Source of the DNA: Alphaproteobacteria bacterium
GTDB lineage: Bacteria > Pseudomonadota > Alphaproteobacteria > MED-G09
Length of the DNA stretch: 7,879 nt
Assembly (NCBI GenBank): GCA_018658685.1
Contig: JABHUT010000121.1
Span: 1-7,879, forward strand
Reading direction: 5' to 3'
A program made the position numbers and the translations under genes. Shown here in pieces: positions 1 through 6,158 of this stretch. The first letter of the stretch is position 1; each line of letters starts with the position of its first letter. Under the pieces are notes generated by a model. The model did no database searches and was not told the DNA's origin. It saw nothing but the letters and a program-made list of their open reading frames with translations.

Positions 1-20
1 AAAGCTGTATTGCTTAAATT

Positions 21-41
21 TGATTTTTTATAAAAAAATCA
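21..41. other. A/T-rich inverted repeat upstream of fabI
   Basis: Two 9-base arms (TGATTTTTT at 21-29 and AAAAAATCA at 33-41) are perfectly complementary around a 3-base loop. The stem has only two G:C pairs, both near its base, so it would be weak as RNA. It lies between the left window edge and fabI. It could be the remnant of a terminator for a gene to the left, a protein-binding palindrome, or chance in AT-rich DNA. The palindrome is directly visible but its role is unknown. Confidence 0.3.
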
Positions 42-54
42 CTAACAATACTAA

Positions 55-60
55 TATAAA
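55..60 (+). promoter_or_regulatory. possible -10 element before fabI
   Basis: TATAAA lies 18 bases before the fabI start codon and is close to the sigma70 -10 consensus TATAAT. No good -35 hexamer sits 16-18 bases upstream; that position is a run of A. Transcription from here would give a leader of only about a dozen bases. In DNA this AT-rich such a hexamer is expected by chance, so the call is weak. Confidence 0.15.
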
Positions 61-78
61 CATACTCAAAAGAAAAAA

Positions 79-891
79 ATGGAATTAAAAACAGATATAC
101 TATCAGGTAAACGCGGCTTAATAATGGGAGTGGCTAACAATAGATCAATTGCTTGGGGTATTGCTAAAGCATGCTCAAATAGTGGGGCGGAGCTAGCCTT
201 TACTTACCAGGGTGAGGCTATTGAAAAAAGAATAGTTCCTTTAGCAAAAGAATTAAATTCCTCAAATGTATTTGAGTGCGATGTTTCAGATTCCGTTAGT
301 GTAGACAATACCTTTAACGAAATAGAGAAAATTTGGGGTAAAATAGATTTTGTTGTCCACGCCATTGGCTTTTCAGATAAAAATGAGCTGGATGGTAGGT
401 ATATTGATACAACTGAAAAAAATTTCATTAATACCCTTAATATTTCTTGTTATTCATTTACAGCTGTTGCTCAAAGAGCTGAAAAATTAATGAAAGACGG
501 CGGATCTCTTTTAACTCTAACATATTATGGTGCTGAAAAAGTTATGCCGCACTATAACGTTATGGGCATTGCTAAAGCTGGTCTAGAAACAAGCGTAAAA
601 TATCTTGCAAAAGATTTAGGGTCTCAAAATATTAGAGTTAATGCAATATCAGCTGGACCAATAAAAACGTTAGCAGCCTCAGGGATTGGTGACTTTAGGT
701 ATATCCTCAAGTGGAATGAATACAATTCTCCTTTAAAAAGAACTGTTTCAATTGATGAAGTTGGTAATTCGGCTATATACCTTCTCTCAGATCTATCATC
801 CGGCGTTACTGGAGAAATACACCATGTCGATTCAGGTTATAATGTAATTGGAATGAAATCAGAAGATGCCCCTGATATATCAACTGTATAG
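79..891 (+). CDS. fabI: enoyl-[acyl-carrier-protein] reductase (NADH), FabI
   Basis: FabI reduces trans-2-enoyl-ACP to acyl-ACP with NAD(P)H, the last step of each elongation cycle of type II fatty-acid synthesis in the cytoplasm. The 270-residue protein is normal length for the family and is one short-chain dehydrogenase/reductase fold. The N-terminal cofactor motif typical of FabI, GVANNRSIAWGIA, is at about residues 17-29, and a central HAIGF is at 94-98. The catalytic set Tyr149, Tyr159, Lys166 has the FabI spacing Y-x9-Y-x6-K and matches E. coli Tyr146/Tyr156/Lys163. SAGPIKTLAASGI follows at 191-203. The residues equivalent to the E. coli triclosan-resistance sites G93, M159 and F203 are unmutated (Gly97, Met162, Phe206), so a triclosan-sensitive enzyme is expected by inference. 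The ATG at 79 has only an A-rich leader with no clear Shine-Dalgarno. aroC follows after 8 bases, probably in the same transcript. FabI is clearly favoured over other SDR enzymes. Confidence 0.96.
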   Translation: MELKTDILSGKRGLIMGVANNRSIAWGIAKACSNSGAELAFTYQGEAIEKRIVPLAKELNSSNVFECDVSDSVSVDNTFNEIEKIWGKIDFVVHAIGFSDKNELDGRYIDTTEKNFINTLNISCYSFTAVAQRAEKLMKDGGSLLTLTYYGAEKVMPHYNVMGIAKAGLETSVKYLAKDLGSQNIRVNAISAGPIKTLAASGIGDFRYILKWNEYNSPLKRTVSIDEVGNSAIYLLSDLSSGVTGEIHHVDSGYNVIGMKSEDAPDISTV

Positions 892-893
892 GA
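890..893 (+). promoter_or_regulatory. ribosome binding site of aroC
   Basis: AGGA at 890-893 overlaps the fabI stop codon (TAG, 889-891) and sits 6 bases before the aroC ATG at 900. This is good spacing for a Shine-Dalgarno and suggests that aroC translation is coupled to termination of fabI. It also supports ATG 900 as the start. Confidence 0.55.
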
Positions 894-899
894 TAGAAA

Positions 900-1979
900 A
901 TGTCTCATAATTCATTTGGTCGTCTATTTCGGTTTACTACGTGGGGTGAATCTCATGGCCCATCAATTGGTTGTGTAGTTGATGGAACACCCCCTAAATT
1001 AGAGCTAAATGAAAAGGATGTTCAATTTTGGCTTAATAAAAGAAAACCGGGTCAAAGCAAGTATACAAGTCCAAGAAAAGAGGATGATCAGGTTAAAATA
1101 CTTTCAGGTGTAATAGATGATAATGGAAAACAGTTAACGACCGGTACACCTATATCATTAGTTATTGAGAACCAAGATCAAAGGTCTAAAGATTACTCCG
1201 ATATTAAAGATAAATTTCGTCCTGGACATGCTGATTTTACCTATCTTTCAAAATATGGAATAAGAGATGTTAGAGGTGGAGGCAGACAATCAGCTAGGGA
1301 AACAGCAATGCGGGTTGCTGCAGGAGCAATTGCAAGAAAGATAATTCCAAATATTGAGATCGAAGGCGCCCTTGTTCAACTAGGCGAGCATAAGATAAAT
1401 AAAGGAAATTGGGACTCAAATTTTATAAATCAAAATCCATTTTGGTCACCTGATCCGAGCACAATTGGTATTTGGGAAGAATATATAGAAAACTTAATCA
1501 AAGAAGGTGATAGCTGTGGAGCTATTATTGAAGTAATAGCGAAAAATGTACCAATTGGTCTTGGAGCACCAATTTACGGAAAATTAGATGCAGATATTTC
1601 AAATGCAATTATGAGCATTAATGCTGTAAAAGGTGTTGAAATAGGAAACGGTTTCAAGGCTGCTACAATCAAAGGTAGTGAAAATTCTGATGAAATGTTT
1701 ATAGAAAAGAATAATCCGTCATTTAAATCCAATAATTCAGGTGGTATCCTAGGTGGAATTTCATCCGGGCAAGATATTGTTATTAGATTTGCAATAAAGC
1801 CGACCTCCTCAATAAGAAGTCCTCAAAAGACTATCGATAAGTCAGGTAAGGAAACAGATATATCAACTAAAGGCAGGCATGACCCTTGTGTTGGAATAAG
1901 AGCTGTACCCGTTGGTGAAGCAATGATTGCTTGTGTTTTAGCCGATCACTTTCTAAGAAACAGAGCTCAGAACGGTTAA
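900..1979 (+). CDS. aroC: chorismate synthase
   Basis: AroC removes phosphate from 5-enolpyruvylshikimate 3-phosphate to make chorismate, the branch point for aromatic amino acids, folate and ubiquinone. It needs reduced FMN although the reaction has no net redox change. The 359-residue product matches the usual length of about 350-365. The family signatures are all present: WGESHG at 15-20 with the conserved His19, RPGHADFTY at 107-115 with His110, the glycine/arginine-rich RGGGRQSARET at 125-135, NSGGILGGISSG at 279-290, and the C-terminal DPCVGIRAVPVGEAM at 328-342. His19 and His110 correspond to the two histidines known as catalytic in this family. The gene begins 8 bases after fabI and ends 6 bases from the stop codon of the oppositely oriented dxs. 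A fabI-aroC neighbourhood is familiar in Alphaproteobacteria. I see no frameshift or missing key residue. Confidence 0.97.
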   Translation: MSHNSFGRLFRFTTWGESHGPSIGCVVDGTPPKLELNEKDVQFWLNKRKPGQSKYTSPRKEDDQVKILSGVIDDNGKQLTTGTPISLVIENQDQRSKDYSDIKDKFRPGHADFTYLSKYGIRDVRGGGRQSARETAMRVAAGAIARKIIPNIEIEGALVQLGEHKINKGNWDSNFINQNPFWSPDPSTIGIWEEYIENLIKEGDSCGAIIEVIAKNVPIGLGAPIYGKLDADISNAIMSINAVKGVEIGNGFKAATIKGSENSDEMFIEKNNPSFKSNNSGGILGGISSGQDIVIRFAIKPTSSIRSPQKTIDKSGKETDISTKGRHDPCVGIRAVPVGEAMIACVLADHFLRNRAQNG

Positions 1980-1985
1980 TTAATC

Positions 1986-3908
1986 TTATTTAGGATTTAC
2001 AATCTTAAGTTCTGAAGACTTTATTTTTAAAACACTTAAAACCTTTTCAACAATATCATGACTCATTAACTTAGCTTCAATATACATTTCTTCAGGTGAT
2101 GCATGAGAAATAAATTTATCAGGAAAAACTAAATTTCTTATCTTTAAGCCATCATCTAACAGTGAAGCATTAGACAATAAAGACAAAACAGAAGATCCAA
2201 ACCCTCCAAATGATCCCTCTTCTATAGTAAGCAACAGCTCATGATTCTTAGCTGCAGATATTATCAAGGATTCATCAAGTGGTTTAGCAAAACGTGCATC
2301 AATAATTGTTGTTGATAGTCCCAAAGAGTTTAATTTTTCAGAAGCCTTTTTAACTTCCACTAATCTTGTGCCTAAATTTATAATTGCTACCTTTGTACCC
2401 TCTGAAATAATCCTTCCTTTTCCAATTTCAAGAGTTTTATAATTTTCAGGAATCTTTAAGCCCTCCCCACTTCCTCTCGGATAACGAAATGAAATAGGAC
2501 CCTCATTATAAGACACTGAAGTCTTAACCATTCTTGCCAATTCGATTTCATCTGATGCTGCCATAACTACAAAGTTAGGTAGAGAAGAAAGAAAAGCTAT
2601 ATCAAAACTACCAGCATGAGTTGGTCCATCAGCACCAACTAAACCAGCACGGTCAATTGCAAATTTTACTGGTAAATTTTGAATAGCCACATCGTGAATT
2701 ATTTGATCATAAGCCCTTTGAAGAAAAGTTGAATAAATAGCTACAAATGGTTTAATACCCTCGGTAGATAAACCAGCAGCAAAGGTAACAGCATGCTGCT
2801 CTGCAATTCCTACATCGAAAAATCTCTCTGGAAATTGTTTTTGAAACTTATCAAGGCCTGTTCCAGATGGCATTGCAGCTGAAATACCGACTATATCTTT
2901 ATCTAGATGAGCCTCTTTAATTAATGCCTCTGAAAAAATATTAGTATAAGATTTTTTAACATCTGATGATTTTTGCTGTTCACCCGTAGCAATATTAAAC
3001 TTAGAAACACCATGATATTTTTCATCAGATTTTTCTGCAGGCAAATAACCTTTACCTTTCTGCGTTACAACATGAATTAAAACTGGGCCATGATTAGAAT
3101 TCTTAATATTTCTTAGAACAGGTAATAAATGATCTAAATTATGACCATCTATCGGTCCAATGTAATAAAACCCCATTGCCTCAAAAAGAGTCCCTTCGCC
3201 AGAAATAGTTCTTGTTATTTCATCTGCCTTTTTTGCACTTTTTTCTATTGTTTTAGGAAGTTTTTCAACTATTTGTTTTGCGAAGTTTCTAAATCCTATG
3301 TATTTCTCACCTGATATTAGTTTAGCTAAATAAGCGCTCATTGCTCCAGTTGGAGGCGCAATTGACATATCATTATCATTCAAAATTACAATTAAATTGG
3401 ACTTTAAGGCACCAGCATTATTCATAGCCTCGTATGCTTGACCAGCACTCATAGCTCCATCACCTAAAACACAAATAATATTATTATCATCGCCCTTTAA
3501 GTCTCTTGCAATTGATATTCCTAGCCCAGAAGAAACTGATGTAGAGCTATGACCGGCTCCAAACACATCAAACTCACTCTCATCTCTTTTAGCAAAACCT
3601 GATAAACCATTTTTTTGTCTCAATGTACTCATCGAGTGACGTCTTCCAGTCAAAATCTTATGGGGATAACTTTGATGACCAACATCCCATATAAGTTTAT
3701 CATTTGGGGTGTCAAAAACATTATGTAAAGCAACAGTTAACTCAACAACTCCAAGCCCAGCGCCAAGATGGCCTCCTGTTTTTGAAACAGATTGAATTGT
3801 CTCCTGCCTTAGCTCATCAGAAAGTGACTTTAATTCTTGATCTGAAAGATCCTTTAGGTCCTTAGGAGAGTTAATTTTATCTAATAATGGTGTGTCTTTT
3901 ATATTCAT
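1986..3908 (-). CDS. dxs: 1-deoxy-D-xylulose-5-phosphate synthase
   Basis: DXS condenses pyruvate with glyceraldehyde 3-phosphate, using thiamine diphosphate and Mg2+, to form 1-deoxy-D-xylulose 5-phosphate. This feeds the MEP isoprenoid pathway and thiamine/pyridoxal synthesis. The 640 residues fit the family's 620-640. The N-terminal half carries GGHLG with His47, DVGHQ with His78, and the thiamine diphosphate/Mg motif GDGAMSAG at 149-156, closing with NDND at 177-180. The transketolase-like second domain has AEQHAVTFAAG with the catalytic Glu370, and DRAGLVGADGPTHAG with Arg420, Asp427 and His431. RAYDQ (Arg398) and RYPRG (Arg478) supply substrate-phosphate contacts. These positions coincide with E. 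coli numbering. The ATG at 3908-3906 is supported by an N-terminus (TPLLDKINSPKDLKDLS) typical of the family, although no Shine-Dalgarno is visible. The gene is last in the five-gene minus-strand operon, 21 bases after ispA. Confidence 0.98.
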   Translation of the reverse strand: MNIKDTPLLDKINSPKDLKDLSDQELKSLSDELRQETIQSVSKTGGHLGAGLGVVELTVALHNVFDTPNDKLIWDVGHQSYPHKILTGRRHSMSTLRQKNGLSGFAKRDESEFDVFGAGHSSTSVSSGLGISIARDLKGDDNNIICVLGDGAMSAGQAYEAMNNAGALKSNLIVILNDNDMSIAPPTGAMSAYLAKLISGEKYIGFRNFAKQIVEKLPKTIEKSAKKADEITRTISGEGTLFEAMGFYYIGPIDGHNLDHLLPVLRNIKNSNHGPVLIHVVTQKGKGYLPAEKSDEKYHGVSKFNIATGEQQKSSDVKKSYTNIFSEALIKEAHLDKDIVGISAAMPSGTGLDKFQKQFPERFFDVGIAEQHAVTFAAGLSTEGIKPFVAIYSTFLQRAYDQIIHDVAIQNLPVKFAIDRAGLVGADGPTHAGSFDIAFLSSLPNFVVMAASDEIELARMVKTSVSYNEGPISFRYPRGSGEGLKIPENYKTLEIGKGRIISEGTKVAIINLGTRLVEVKKASEKLNSLGLSTTIIDARFAKPLDESLIISAAKNHELLLTIEEGSFGGFGSSVLSLLSNASLLDDGLKIRNLVFPDKFISHASPEEMYIEAKLMSHDIVEKVLSVLKIKSSELKIVNPK

Positions 3909-3929
3909 TTTTTAATTTTATCTATGGTT

Positions 3930-4823
3930 CTAAAATTCTCTTTCTTTTACAAAGTTAACTACATTTATTAACGATGATGGTATTTGGTCAAATACATTTA
4001 GAGAAGAAATAGAATAATCGCAATATTTATTAACCTCTAATTTTGATTGATTAATATCATAATAATCCAAGAAAGTTACTTTCTTATTCTTATAATCGCT
4101 TCCAGTTTTCTTTCCTATAATACTTGAATCACCAATAACATCCAAAATATCGTCAGTAATTTGAAAAGCTAATCCAAGATTATCTCCAAAATCCTTTAAT
4201 GCGTTTCTATGCAAATTATTAGAGTTTGATATAATTGATCCAACCTGACATGAGAAACTTATTAAATTTGCTGTTTTCATTTTATACATCATTAGTAAAT
4301 TAGATAAAGTTAACTGCTTACCTTGGTTTGATCTTATATCCTTTGCTTGACCTCCAACCATACCTTTATGACCAACCATGTTTGAAAAAAGATTTATTAA
4401 TTCAATCTGACTATGAGACTCAATTTTATTAAAATCTCCTGACAATATTTCAAAAGCCATAGCCTGCAGCCCATCTCCAACTAATATTGCTGTGGCTTCA
4501 TCAAAATGTTTATGATTTGATAGCTTGCCTCTTCTGAAGTCATCATTATCTATAGCTGGTAAATCATCATGAACCAATGAATAAACATGCAACAATTCTA
4601 TTGCAGAAGAAATTTTAATCACATCATCATAGTCTACATCAAAAAAAGAAGAGCATTCAATGGCTAGGTATGGTCTTAGTCTTTTGCCTCCACCCAAAAC
4701 TGAGTAACGCATTGCTTCATTTAATATTTTATCGCTTTCCGAAGAAAACATTAGTATTTGATCAAGAGAATTTTCAATTTTATCAGAAACTAGCTGAAGA
4801 GAATTTTTAAAACCTTTATCCAT
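3930..4823 (-). CDS. ispA: short-chain polyprenyl diphosphate synthase (farnesyl diphosphate synthase, IspA type)
   Basis: IspA adds isopentenyl diphosphate to dimethylallyl and geranyl diphosphate to make farnesyl diphosphate, precursor of quinone side chains and undecaprenyl phosphate. Numbering from the ATG at 4823 gives 297 residues, normal for the family. Visible motifs are GGKRLRP at 45-51, the first aspartate-rich motif DDLPAIDNDD at 86-95 followed by FRRGK, GGQAKD near 157-162, and the second aspartate motif DDILD at 224-228 within FQITDDILDVIGD. The residues Tyr-Ser at positions 5 and 4 before the first Asp match E. coli IspA, consistent with a C15 product. Product length remains an inference. 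Start choice: an in-frame TTG at 4832-4830 overlaps the xseB stop codon and would add three residues. I prefer the ATG because it is a stronger codon and gives an N-terminus close in length to E. coli IspA. Neither has a clear Shine-Dalgarno, so coupling to xseB is likely. The stop is TAG. Confidence 0.95.
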   Translation of the reverse strand: MDKGFKNSLQLVSDKIENSLDQILMFSSESDKILNEAMRYSVLGGGKRLRPYLAIECSSFFDVDYDDVIKISSAIELLHVYSLVHDDLPAIDNDDFRRGKLSNHKHFDEATAILVGDGLQAMAFEILSGDFNKIESHSQIELINLFSNMVGHKGMVGGQAKDIRSNQGKQLTLSNLLMMYKMKTANLISFSCQVGSIISNSNNLHRNALKDFGDNLGLAFQITDDILDVIGDSSIIGKKTGSDYKNKKVTFLDYYDINQSKLEVNKYCDYSISSLNVFDQIPSSLINVVNFVKEREF

Positions 4824-4828
4824 TAAAT

Positions 4829-5083
4829 TCAAATTTCATCTAAAGGCTCAGATTTAAAGTCACCGTCTGGTTGAGTAATTATCTTATCAACTTTCATCTT
4901 GGCTTTTTCTAGCTTTGATTCACAATGAGCCTTTAAAGCTACACCTCTTTCATAAATTGAAATAGAGTCTTCTAAATCAATATCTCCTCTTTCTAAGCGC
5001 TCAACTATTCCCTCTAACTCAGATAAGGCTTCTTCAAAGGATAGTTTTTTTATATCATCTTTAACTTCAATTTTTTTATTCAT
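4829..5083 (-). CDS. xseB: exodeoxyribonuclease VII small subunit
   Basis: XseB is the small subunit of exonuclease VII. Several copies bind one XseA large subunit to degrade single-stranded DNA in both directions to oligonucleotides, in repair and recombination. The 84-residue product fits the usual 70-90. It shows the characteristic helical hairpin: SFEEALSELEGIVERLERGD at 15-34, then DLEDSISIYERGVALKAHCE at 36-55, followed by a Lys/Glu-rich helix to about 68 and an acidic tail. The E. coli pattern F-x-A-L-x-E-L-E...RLE-x-G-D...ERG-x-x-L is matched. I place the start at the ATG 5083-5081, not the in-frame TTG directly before it (5086), because a GGTGG sits 7 bases before the ATG. No xseA is present in the window. 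The location directly upstream of ispA and dxs is the conserved proteobacterial arrangement. The gene overlaps or nearly touches ispA. Confidence 0.95.
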   Translation of the reverse strand: MNKKIEVKDDIKKLSFEEALSELEGIVERLERGDIDLEDSISIYERGVALKAHCESKLEKAKMKVDKIITQPDGDFKSEPLDEI

Positions 5084-5090
5084 CAAATAA

Positions 5091-5095
5091 CCACC
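5091..5095 (-). promoter_or_regulatory. ribosome binding site of xseB
   Basis: On the minus strand GGTGG, one mismatch from GGAGG, lies 7 bases before the ATG at 5083. It lies only 4 bases before the alternative TTG at 5086. This spacing decides in favour of the ATG. The site fills most of the 16-base gap after the metallo-hydrolase stop codon. Confidence 0.5.
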
Positions 5096-5099
5096 GTTG

Positions 5100-6158
5100 T
5101 TATGCTTTCTTGTATAATATTACCCCATTAACATCTTTTTCGGCTACAATTAATTTACGCATTAAAAGACAATTTAAATGGGCTATACTTTCACCTGTTG
5201 CCATCAGCAAAACATCATCAGAAATTTTTCTTTTAAATAATACTGAAAAAACATCTATAGCTCTCTTAGGCTCTTTGCATAAATCAAGAAGACGATAAAG
5301 GTTTCTCTCATGTCCTTCAATTAAACTATCTAAGCGCTCGTGAAGACCCCTAAAAGGCTCATTATGAGCAGGTAAAACTAAAACATTATTTGGAACCCTT
5401 GTTTTTATATATCGACAGCTCTCTATCCAATCCTCTAGAGGATTAGATAATGGTTCGGTTGGAAAAACACTTACATTTGAAGAAATTTTAGGTAAAACCT
5501 GATCTCCAGAGATTAATATGTTTAAATCTTTGTTGTATAGACATGCATGTTCAGGACAATGACCACTTCCAACAACAATTTCCCATTCATAGTTACCTAT
5601 AATTATTATTTCTTTATCACGAATACGTCTATAGTTATCAGGTAACTTAGAGACAGCCCTTCCAAATCCTCCAAACCTTTCAGCATAGGAATCTAACTGA
5701 TCTTCATTAAACCCAGCACCTTTATATAAATCTCTTCCTTCCTTAGGAGCTTCCCTTCCTGTATCAGCAACTAAAACTCTACACATTAAATATTCTGATC
5801 TGGACATATACAGAGGAGCAGAAAACTTTCTAGAAATCCAGCCTGCTAAACCTACGTGATCAGGATGTAAATGAGTGACAATAACTTTCTCTACCCTTTT
5901 TGACTCCATATCACCATTAAAACATTTCCGCCAATTCGATTTAATCTCTGCAGACGCCACACCCGTATCAACCACGGTCCAACCATCTCCATCTTCTAAA
6001 ACCCATAAATTAATATGATTGAGAGCAAAAGGAAGTGGCATCCTTAACCAGTAGACACCATCAGCAACTTTTAACATTCGCCCCGGCTCTGGTATTTCAG
6101 AAAATGGATAAATAATGTTATGCGCTCCTTTTTCCTTACCCTCTTTAAGAAGCTCCAT
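5100..6158 (-). CDS. MBL-fold metallo-hydrolase with C-terminal winged-helix-like domain
   Basis: This is a metallo-beta-lactamase-fold hydrolase of 352 residues, probably cytoplasmic since no signal peptide is seen. All metal ligands of a two-metal site are present: the THLHPDHVG motif with His96, His98, Asp100 and His101, then His200 in GSGHCPEH, Asp219 in SGDQVLP and His265 in PAHNEPF. The segment from about 285 to 350, with ATGESIAHLNCLLMRKLIV near its end, resembles the winged-helix region found at the C-terminus of LACTB2-like and related hydrolases. The substrate cannot be told: relatives hydrolyse thioesters, lactones, phosphodiesters or RNA. Its ATG directly abuts the TGA of the upstream acyl-CoA dehydrogenase and has a strong AGGGGG site, so the two are probably co-translated. 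A role on an acyl-CoA or similar metabolite is therefore an attractive but unproven inference. The conserved xseB-ispA-dxs block follows after 16 bases. Confidence 0.88.
   Translation of the reverse strand: MELLKEGKEKGAHNIIYPFSEIPEPGRMLKVADGVYWLRMPLPFALNHINLWVLEDGDGWTVVDTGVASAEIKSNWRKCFNGDMESKRVEKVIVTHLHPDHVGLAGWISRKFSAPLYMSRSEYLMCRVLVADTGREAPKEGRDLYKGAGFNEDQLDSYAERFGGFGRAVSKLPDNYRRIRDKEIIIIGNYEWEIVVGSGHCPEHACLYNKDLNILISGDQVLPKISSNVSVFPTEPLSNPLEDWIESCRYIKTRVPNNVLVLPAHNEPFRGLHERLDSLIEGHERNLYRLLDLCKEPKRAIDVFSVLFKRKISDDVLLMATGESIAHLNCLLMRKLIVAEKDVNGVILYKKA

Noticed and set aside
21..41. Calling the A/T palindrome an intrinsic terminator
   Set aside because: The stem has only two G:C pairs and would be unstable, and the upstream gene it would serve is not in the window. 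It is kept only as an inverted repeat of unknown role.
204..428. 74-codon minus-strand open frame inside fabI
   Set aside because: It lies wholly antisense to a strongly supported fabI, has no ribosome site or recognisable motif, and is expected as a by-product of the coding strand.
1974..1985. The GGTTAATTAATC palindrome as a bidirectional terminator
   Set aside because: It has no loop, no G:C-rich stem and no adjoining U-tract, so it cannot form a terminator hairpin.
5110..5298. 62-codon plus-strand open frame within the metallo-hydrolase gene
   Set aside because: It is antisense to the conserved C-terminal part of the hydrolase and has no domain or Shine-Dalgarno.
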